DNA of 19,807 nucleotides from an uncultured Treponema sp. (GTDB taxonomy: Bacteria; Spirochaetota; Spirochaetia; Treponematales; Treponemataceae), in the NCBI GenBank assembly GCA_937890485.1, contig CALBXN010000058.1, positions 1 through 19,807 of the forward strand. Direction: 5' to 3'. The position numbers were made by a program, and so were the translations under genes. How positions within the stretch are numbered: position 1 is the stretch's first letter; each line of letters opens with the position of its first letter. Of the stretch, positions 15,521 through 19,807 are shown piece by piece. The notes under the pieces were generated by a model that saw only the letters and a program-made list of their open reading frames with translations, ran no database searches and was not told the DNA's origin.

Positions 15521-15739
15521 TTATTTTTTATTGTTTTTAATCAGTTCTTTTAAGTCTTCGAATGACATTGCACTTTCAGTTAACAATGCATCCAATTCTG
15601 CAACTCGTTTTTTCTGAATCTGTTTTTCTAATTGTACTTTTTCTTCTTCGAGGTTTTTAATCTGTTCGTTTACTTTTTCCAACTTTTCTTCCAATGTAAA
15701 AGTGCGTCTTTGTCTTGGTTTTACTTCTTTATTTTCCAT
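15521..15739 (-). CDS. Basic coiled-coil protein of unknown function, 72 aa
   Basis: The chosen start (MENKEVKPRQRRTF) has GGAGG 8 nt upstream. A longer frame to 15805 exists but its upstream part overlaps the promoter. The protein has a basic N-terminus (KPRQRR) and a heptad helix (LEEKLEKVNEQIKNLEEEKV, QLEKQIQKKRVAELDALL) and ends KELIKNNKK. It resembles the short nucleic-acid-associated coiled-coil proteins frequent in Clostridia mobile elements. No function is known to me. Its promoter is TTTACA (15810-15815) and TATTCT (15787-15792) with a 17-bp spacer on the minus strand. Confidence 0.7.
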   Translation of the reverse strand: MENKEVKPRQRRTFTLEEKLEKVNEQIKNLEEEKVQLEKQIQKKRVAELDALLTESAMSFEDLKELIKNNKK

Positions 15740-15786
15740 AAACATACCTCCAAATATTACCAGAGATTTTCTCTGGTTAGTAATAT

Positions 15787-15815
15787 AGAATAGCACGATT
15801 GGCAATATTTGTAAA
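15787..15815 (-). promoter_or_regulatory. Promoter of the 72-aa coiled-coil gene
   Basis: Minus-strand TTTACA, 17 bp, TATTCT, about 50-75 nt upstream of the ATG. A short inverted repeat (ACCAGAGAtttTCTCTGGT, 15759-15777) lies in the leader and could affect translation. Confidence 0.6.
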
Positions 15816-15858
15816 GAAAAATATGGGATGTTTTATATTCCAATTTTTATTATTTTCT

Positions 15859-16048
15859 TTCGACAAAATACCAATAATATGGTATTATTTACCATAGCAC
15901 GATATAATATCGTTATTCCAAAAATATTGTATTCTCCAAAACAATATTGAATCTTCCTAATGATATTTCCATTTTTCTCCACAAATCAAATGGACGTGCT
16001 TTTATTTGGCGGTTAGCTTAGTTTTTATTAGGCTGACCGCTGTTTGTT
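15859..16048 (+). ncRNA. Hairpin-rich noncoding stretch with operator, candidate small RNA
   Basis: TTCGAC (15859-15864) and TATTAT (15883-15888) form a possible promoter overlapped by the palindrome ATGGTA-TTATT-TACCAT (15879-15895), with an extra half-site TACCA at 15869. Downstream are hairpins ACGATA/TATCGT, AATATTGT/ACAATATT and CCATTT/AAATGG. A terminator-like stem follows, GCGGTTAGC (16009-16017) with GCTGACCGC (16032-16040), then TGTTTGTT. No open frame is present. Read on the minus strand, two of the loops contain TGTGGAG and TTTGGAG, close to the loop motif of the 9235-9325 array. Direction is therefore uncertain. Confidence 0.4.
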
Positions 16049-16165
16049 AAATTACAAAATCAATAAAATTCATGAAATTTATTGAGCGTTTTCTTCTTTT
16101 AGTTCCACAACAAGGATAGAAGATACCTCACATTATTCTATTTCTTCCTATATAATAGTTGCTAT

Positions 16166-16193
16166 AAAAAAATAGAAGAGCAGTGTCACTCTT
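16166..16193 (-). terminator. Terminator of the second homing endonuclease gene
   Basis: On the minus strand a short AAGAG/CTCTT stem is followed by CTATTTTTTT, 17 nt after the stop codon of the 555-aa gene. Confidence 0.6.
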
Positions 16194-16209
16194 TTGGTAA
16201 GACTAAAAC

Positions 16210-17877
16210 TTATGCACAACTTTTATATTTATATCCATAAGCTGATTTTCTTTTACCAATTACTACTTCATAAATTTTGGTGTTTCCAATATTATTATCT
16301 TTTCCAGCTTCTATTATACTATCATAATGCTGAACAAAATTGTCATTTTTATCATATTGGTCAACTGGTTGCAAAAATTTTTTCCATCGTATATCTTTCT
16401 TTTCATAATTACCTAACAAATAATCATCTTCTCGCATCCAAATATATCCATGACTATATGGTACAGAATTACTTTTCATACATTTTTTAATGTTAGAATC
16501 GTTGCAATCAACAGACTTCGCTGCTTCTGTTATGGTTTGATATGTATCTATATAATTATAATCAATATCTAATTTAACAACAGAAACATAATTTGAATTT
16601 GTATGTCCTTTAATAAAAGATATTCTATTGGAATGAATTGCATTGTAAATAACTCTTTTATCACATTCTAATTCATTCGCAATTTCTCTAACCGTCCAAT
16701 TTTCATTTAATAATTTTTGTGCTTTATCATAATCAAGTTTTTTCTTAGGATTAATATGAACATAATCTGGGATTTTATCAATCTTTGGAAAGAAAATTTG
16801 TATCATTTCCAAAATTGTATAGTCCCGAATGTCAAGTTGATACATTTTGTATCCTTTATTTAGCCAATATTCTTTTTTAATTTTATCTTTCTTTTTTTGT
16901 TCTAATGTATCATGATAATAACTTTGTACTTCAATAGCCACTTTTTCAATATGATTAACAATATCGGTTGGCATAATGTAATTAGTTAATGGATTAATAC
17001 AACTTTTGTCTTCAACAACAGTCCCTTTTCTTTCATTTAACCAAACTTGTTTTAATATTTTTGCATGAAGAGATTCTTGCCAATTAGTATAACAAAATGG
17101 ACAAATTATAATATTATCAGTTAAACCACCACGACTACTTTTTCGCTTATTTATACGTGCCCATGAATCCATTATAATACGCCCACAAGATAAATGGCGA
17201 AATTCCAACTCATCATCTGCGTTATTAAAAACATCAGATATACATTCATAGTCATCATTGTTGGATATTTTTAAAAAATTATTTATATTATGTATCGAAA
17301 AAGGATTATTAGGATGTACAATTTTTCGATTATGTTTACTTGCTCTAAATAGTTCATGTGTTGTTAAGAATTTATATCCTTTATTATCGCAATAAGTGAT
17401 TTCTGTATTTGTATTATTAAATTCTCCAACATCAATAACCTTGTAGCCTTCATTTTCAATTATTTGTATTTGAGCCTTTAAAGGAATCTTTGGTGTATAT
17501 CCAGAACATACATCACATTTTGTTTTTAATCCATCTCTTGCTCTAGTAAATGTAGTTTTAAATGTATTACCGCATTTACACCGAAATAATAGTTTTGATT
17601 TATTGGTTTTATATTCTCCAGATATATACTTACACCCATTTTCAGGATTCAACTCAAAATATCTTTTAATATTATATATTGTATAATCATTCTTATGGTC
17701 AAATCTTCTTGGAGTGTGGTTATAATAATTCATTTTTCCTAATATACAATACACAATATATCCTTCTTTATCATAGCATCTTAATTTTGACATATCACTT
17801 TTATATTCGCCATCAATATATTGGTATCCTAATTCTTTTAATTTTTCTATATAATTATCCTTAAATATATAAGTCAT
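16210..17877 (-). CDS. Large homing-endonuclease-like protein with nuclease core, HTH and two NUMOD/IENR1-type repeats, 555 aa
   Basis: The N-terminal 265 residues are repeats of an EYK-type motif (YIDGEYKSDMSKLRCYDKEGY; YISGEYKTNKSKLLFRCKCG) with one clear zinc-ribbon-like cluster (CKCG...CDVC, about 100-124). A nuclease core follows at about 265-360: ESLHAKILKQVW, PTDIVNHIEKVAIEVQSYYHD and NKGYKMYQLDIRDYT. Asp304 and Glu316-x-Gln318 resemble a PDDEXK/Vsr-type site. Residues 385-415 form a helix-turn-helix (NWTVREIANELECDKRVIYN). Two C-terminal repeats (about 432-482 and 503-552) match the NUMOD1/IENR1 pattern (EAAKSVDC...HGYIWMR; IEAGKDNN...AYGYKYK). ATG follows GAAAGG. No group I core was found beside it, so it may be free-standing, or linked to the structured RNA at 18200-18666. 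Confidence 0.8.
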   Translation of the reverse strand: MTYIFKDNYIEKLKELGYQYIDGEYKSDMSKLRCYDKEGYIVYCILGKMNYYNHTPRRFDHKNDYTIYNIKRYFELNPENGCKYISGEYKTNKSKLLFRCKCGNTFKTTFTRARDGLKTKCDVCSGYTPKIPLKAQIQIIENEGYKVIDVGEFNNTNTEITYCDNKGYKFLTTHELFRASKHNRKIVHPNNPFSIHNINNFLKISNNDDYECISDVFNNADDELEFRHLSCGRIIMDSWARINKRKSSRGGLTDNIIICPFCYTNWQESLHAKILKQVWLNERKGTVVEDKSCINPLTNYIMPTDIVNHIEKVAIEVQSYYHDTLEQKKKDKIKKEYWLNKGYKMYQLDIRDYTILEMIQIFFPKIDKIPDYVHINPKKKLDYDKAQKLLNENWTVREIANELECDKRVIYNAIHSNRISFIKGHTNSNYVSVVKLDIDYNYIDTYQTITEAAKSVDCNDSNIKKCMKSNSVPYSHGYIWMREDDYLLGNYEKKDIRWKKFLQPVDQYDKNDNFVQHYDSIIEAGKDNNIGNTKIYEVVIGKRKSAYGYKYKSCA

Positions 17878-17939
17878 AATTCAAACCCTTTCATTTTAAA
17901 AATTCACATTAATTACTTCTCCAAATAAAAAATGAGTCA

Positions 17940-18119
17940 TCACCGATTATTCGATGACCACTCATTCATTGCTTTTTCTAATTCAGTTGTTTTAATATAA
18001 ATCCAAAACATATCATGTGATTTTGGATGCAACCCTACTAACTCATACCTAATTCCTTTGGATGTGAAGAAATCACGCATTGGAATAGAATAGCAAGGGA
18101 ATAATTTTGATTGTTTTAT
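17940..18119 (-). CDS. DUF5659-like small phage protein, about 60 aa
   Basis: The protein (LFPCYSIPMRDFFTSKGIRY, ELVGLHPKSHDMFWIYIKTT, ELEKAMNEWSSNN) fits the pattern of a small phage-associated family of unknown function. That pattern is Cys-Tyr-Ser, a G-x-R-Y strand, then an N/HPK turn and a closing helix; I recall it as DUF5659. The start is odd. AAAGGA is followed 1 nt later by TTG (18128) and about 9 nt later by AUA (18119) where an ATG is expected. The AUA gives normal spacing. A TTGACA lies upstream (about 18163-18168) without a good -10 at standard distance. It lies between the structured noncoding region and the second endonuclease. Confidence 0.6.
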   Translation of the reverse strand: MKQSKLFPCYSIPMRDFFTSKGIRYELVGLHPKSHDMFWIYIKTTELEKAMNEWSSNNR

Positions 18120-18199
18120 ATAAATCAATCCTTTCTAATATAAGTATAATAATGTATCTATTTGTCAACTCTGATACATAAGTTCCACAAAAGCATAAA

Positions 18200-18666
18200 A
18201 GTAAGAGACAAATTTCTTAACCGTAATTACTAACCGTTATGCCTCGGCAAAGCACGGAGCACTCCTTACAGTATTAGGAATTTCACCTAATTCCGTTCGC
18301 CCTGATGCTCTCTGAGATTAGCACTCATCAAGTGAGATTTCCTTCTTAAAAGAAGTTGTGCACATACTGTACGCTGTCATCTGCTCGTTATCTGAGCTAT
18401 TACATTGTTACGATTCTATTATGTCACCACGATAGAAGAGTAGTAATAGGTTTACAGATTTTCAAGACCTTTAATTACTAAAAGGTACATCCATAATGTA
18501 GAGGGATGTCATATCTGCTATGTAATAAATTACATACGGTGGTTAATTCCACACGGAATTCAAGCGTGTATTTCACGCAGGGTAACATATAAAAATATGC
18601 TTATGCATATAAGGTTTTGTTACGACAGGCATATGTGTATAAATGAGGGTAAGCAATTTTAACCCT
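18200..18666 (-). ncRNA. Large structured noncoding RNA candidate at the tape measure break
   Basis: There is no gene here, but dense base pairing. Helices include CATAT/ATATG (18586-18599), GCGTG/CACGC (18564-18578), AATTCC/GGAATT (18545-18560), TATGTAA/TTACATA (18519-18536), ACATCC/GGATGT (18487-18509), ACCTTT/AAAGGT (18467-18486), GCTC/GAGC (18383-18397), CTTCTT/AAGAAG (18342-18355), TGATG/CATCA (18303-18330) and GGAATT/AATTCC (18277-18294). The loop of the 18467-18486 hairpin (ATTACTA) pairs with TAGTAAT (18441-18447), a pseudoknot. At the tape measure break, exon GCAGGT (18667-18672) pairs with GCCTGT (about 18627-18632), a P1-like helix with U-G at 18667. No R/S group I core or group II domain V was seen. 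It is either a divergent or partial intron, or a large phage ncRNA of ornate (ROOL/GOLLD) style. Confidence 0.6.
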
Positions 18667-19040
18667 ACCTGCCCCTTTAAAACTAGCGAAGAGTCCTGCA
18701 CCAAGTCCAATAGTTCCCAAAGAACCTAGTGAGGATGTTACTTCATTTATAATACTTAATAGTCCATCAAAACCGTTAAGCATAGTAATAATAGCGTCAG
18801 AATTTGCTACATTTTCTACTGTATCGTACCAAGTGTTCTTTACTCTATTAAGACTACCTTCCCAGTTGTTTGCACTTTTTTCTGCTTCACGAGCCATTGA
18901 ACCAGTACCTTGTTCATATTCGGCAAGCATTTTAGAGTACATATCTTGGTGTTTCAGAAGGGCATCTAAAGCATTCGCTCTTAATTTCAATATATTCAGT
19001 CAAATTCGCAACATCTGACCAGTTGTTAATTATAAAATAT
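18667..19040 (-). pseudogene. Tail tape measure protein, upstream segment with a frame break
   Basis: Codons 18987-18667 read KLRANALDALLKHQDMYSK through SANNWEGSLNRVKNTWYDT to TIGLGAGLFASFKGAG, the conserved tape measure core that precedes the large helical region. The next 33 codons to the stop at 18601 look non-coding. Upstream, the neighbouring frame (about 19027-18989) reads NNWSDVANLTEYI, which continues the same core motif (LTEYI-xx-KLRANAL). It is out of phase at 18988, consistent with a loss of 2 or 5 nt relative to an intact copy. The next known tape measure segment is 9.4 kb away at 9220. Either the gene is inactive here or RNA processing joins the pieces; the in-exon frame break favours damage or an assembly error. 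Confidence 0.7.
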
Positions 19041-19059
19041 GTAGTTGATTAGGCTACAT
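19039..19059 (-). terminator. Hairpin overlapping the HNH stop codon
   Basis: ATGTAG and CTACAT form a 6-bp stem around 9 nt that includes the HNH stop codon, then ATTTTAT on the minus strand. It could be a weak terminator or a terminal intron helix. Confidence 0.4.
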
Positions 19060-19435
19060 TTAATTCTTTATCATATTTACCATTTTTAAAATCTGTTACA
19101 AATTCGTTCCATTGAATTTCAGTATTATTTCCATAACCATATTTGTTATGGAATAACATATGAATTTCCTTTGTTAAGCAAACACCTAATGGATATTCGT
19201 TTTGTTTTATACGAAATAAATCTAAAATCTCTCTTAATTCTTTATCCGTATAATCATTCATACTGTCTTTTATTCCAATATGCAGTTTCAGTAATACTTC
19301 ATCAAGTATTAAATTTAAACCGTATATATGATGAATATCATCAAATCTTTTACCTGTAAGAACACATTTATATCCACAATATGACATTGAATTCTTTTTC
19401 CACTCTGTATTGTTTCTTCTTACATATTCTGACAA
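19049..19435 (-). CDS. HNH homing endonuclease, 5' end probably cut by an IS630 element
   Basis: Residues show the HNH core: SYCGYKCVLTGKRFDDIHHI (Cys pair, then His-His), a central Asn (YGLN) and the closing LTKEIHMLFHNKYGYGNN. This is the small HNH type typical of phage intron or free-standing homing genes. The frame stays open upstream of the TTG at 19435 (IFNLFYTSYDDLSEYVRRNN) to at least 19470, and no ribosome binding site is seen. The protein therefore probably continued to the right and was interrupted by the transposase unit. It lies directly upstream of tape measure coding sequence. No R/S core is present in the short gap, so a host intron, if any, would have its core beyond the break. 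Confidence 0.75.
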   Translation of the reverse strand: MSEYVRRNNTEWKKNSMSYCGYKCVLTGKRFDDIHHIYGLNLILDEVLLKLHIGIKDSMNDYTDKELREILDLFRIKQNEYPLGVCLTKEIHMLFHNKYGYGNNTEIQWNEFVTDFKNGKYDKELNVA

Positions 19436-19529
19436 ATCATCATAACTAGTATAGAATAAATTAAATATCTGCCATATATTTTGAAATAATGTGTGATAAA
19501 ATAGTGTTATCTAAGAAAGGATGAACGCT

Positions 19530-19807
19530 ATGAGAAAAACATATCTTCCTCTGTCAGATAAAGACAGGAATTACCTTAAATCATTATCCAAAAAGAGAAC
19601 CATTCAGGCGCAAGTCGTGGAACGTGCCAGAATCCTTTTATATAAAGCCGATGGAATGACATTCCAGGAAATTGCCGATAAACTTGCAATCAGCACCGCA
19701 ACGGTACGCCTTTGTGTTTCAAAGTTTAATAAAGGCGGTTTAGAAGCTGCATTGTTTGATGTTCAGCGTTCCGGACGTCCATCAGAAATCACCGACGACG
19801 CTAAGGC
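19530..19807 (+). CDS. IS630-family transposase, N-terminal 92 residues (runs off the window)
   Basis: The ATG at 19530 follows AAAGGA at 9 nt. An in-frame ATG at 19521 is too close to that site. The protein begins MRKTYLPLSDKDRNYLKSLS and contains a helix-turn-helix (MTFQEIADKLAISTATVRLC, about residues 46-65). The sequence GLEAALFDVQRSGRPSEITD follows, the usual N-terminal region of IS630/Tc1-mariner-like transposases. The catalytic DDE part lies outside the window. The sequence is visibly richer in G+C than its surroundings, consistent with recent arrival. The left end of the element lies between about 19436 and 19510. IS630 elements duplicate a TA target, and several TA sites fit, so the exact end is unresolved. 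Confidence 0.85.
   Translation, partial: MRKTYLPLSDKDRNYLKSLSKKRTIQAQVVERARILLYKADGMTFQEIADKLAISTATVRLCVSKFNKGGLEAALFDVQRSGRPSEITDDAK

Noticed and set aside
16826..16836. TATAGTCCC on the plus strand as a group I S element
   Set aside because: It lies within well-supported coding sequence of the 555-aa protein on the other strand and has no matching R element or exon junction.
18214..18237. TAACCGT direct repeat as an attachment site or iteron
   Set aside because: Only two copies 13 bp apart, lying within the structured RNA region where they fit helices. This is too little for an origin or att call.
18200..18666. Group II intron
   Set aside because: No GUGYG-type 5' end at the break and no domain V-like hairpin before the 9220 junction or elsewhere nearby.
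9221..18666. Integration by a site-specific recombinase with direct repeats
   Set aside because: The only shared border sequence is TTAAAA, which would put the rejoined gene out of frame, and no integrase or resolvase gene is present.
1..19807. CRISPR arrays, tRNA or rRNA genes
   Set aside because: No regularly spaced repeats were seen, and no tRNA cloverleaf or rRNA segment was recognised on either strand.

Overview
The window is AT-rich, with strong Shine-Dalgarno sites and sigma-A-like promoters. It looks like a phage or prophage of a low-GC Firmicute, most likely a Clostridia/Lachnospiraceae-type gut or rumen host. That guess rests on protein style and base composition, not on a database match. 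The backbone is a siphophage tail region on the minus strand, read from right to left: a very long tape measure gene, two small genes, and the start of a further gene at the left edge.

The tape measure gene is broken into pieces. The last two coding segments (5946-9220 and 1508-3854) are separated by a clear 2,091-bp group I intron (3855-5945). It has R and S core elements, a P1 helix with a U-G splice-site wobble, and a homing endonuclease gene carrying seven zinc ribbons. Joining the exons restores one reading frame. A further tape measure segment (18667 to about 19040) lies 9.4 kb away and has its own frame break. Beyond it come an HNH endonuclease gene and the start of an IS630-type transposase that probably cut into it.

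The 9.4 kb between the two distant segments (9221-18666) is an accessory and control island. It holds a small lipoprotein (possible superinfection-exclusion type), a trypsin-like protease, a BRO-N/KilAC antirepressor divergent from an XRE repressor, a PemK/MazF-type toxin with a divergent small antitoxin-like gene, a 36-aa hydrophobic peptide of type I toxin style, a second large homing endonuclease, a DUF5659-like gene and several unknown small genes. No recombinase is visible in it.

The island is unusually rich in apparent regulatory RNA and DNA signals. These include four tandem hairpins with unrelated stems but near-identical 7-nt loops (9235-9325) and a roughly 470-nt highly structured noncoding region at the tape measure break (18200-18666). 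The antirepressor has a perfect hairpin over its ribosome binding site and a promoter-terminator-bounded antisense RNA unit against its leader. A second independent small RNA sits directly downstream of the toxin gene. A 17-bp palindrome (ATGGTA-N5-TACCAT type) recurs over several -10 boxes. A separate opposite-strand unit with its own promoter and a terminator-like hairpin, encoding a HEFTH-motif zincin-like protein, sits like a phage moron just downstream of the tape measure gene.

I could not test transcription, splicing or homology. Intron boundaries and RNA calls come from motif reading, base pairing and frame restoration by eye.
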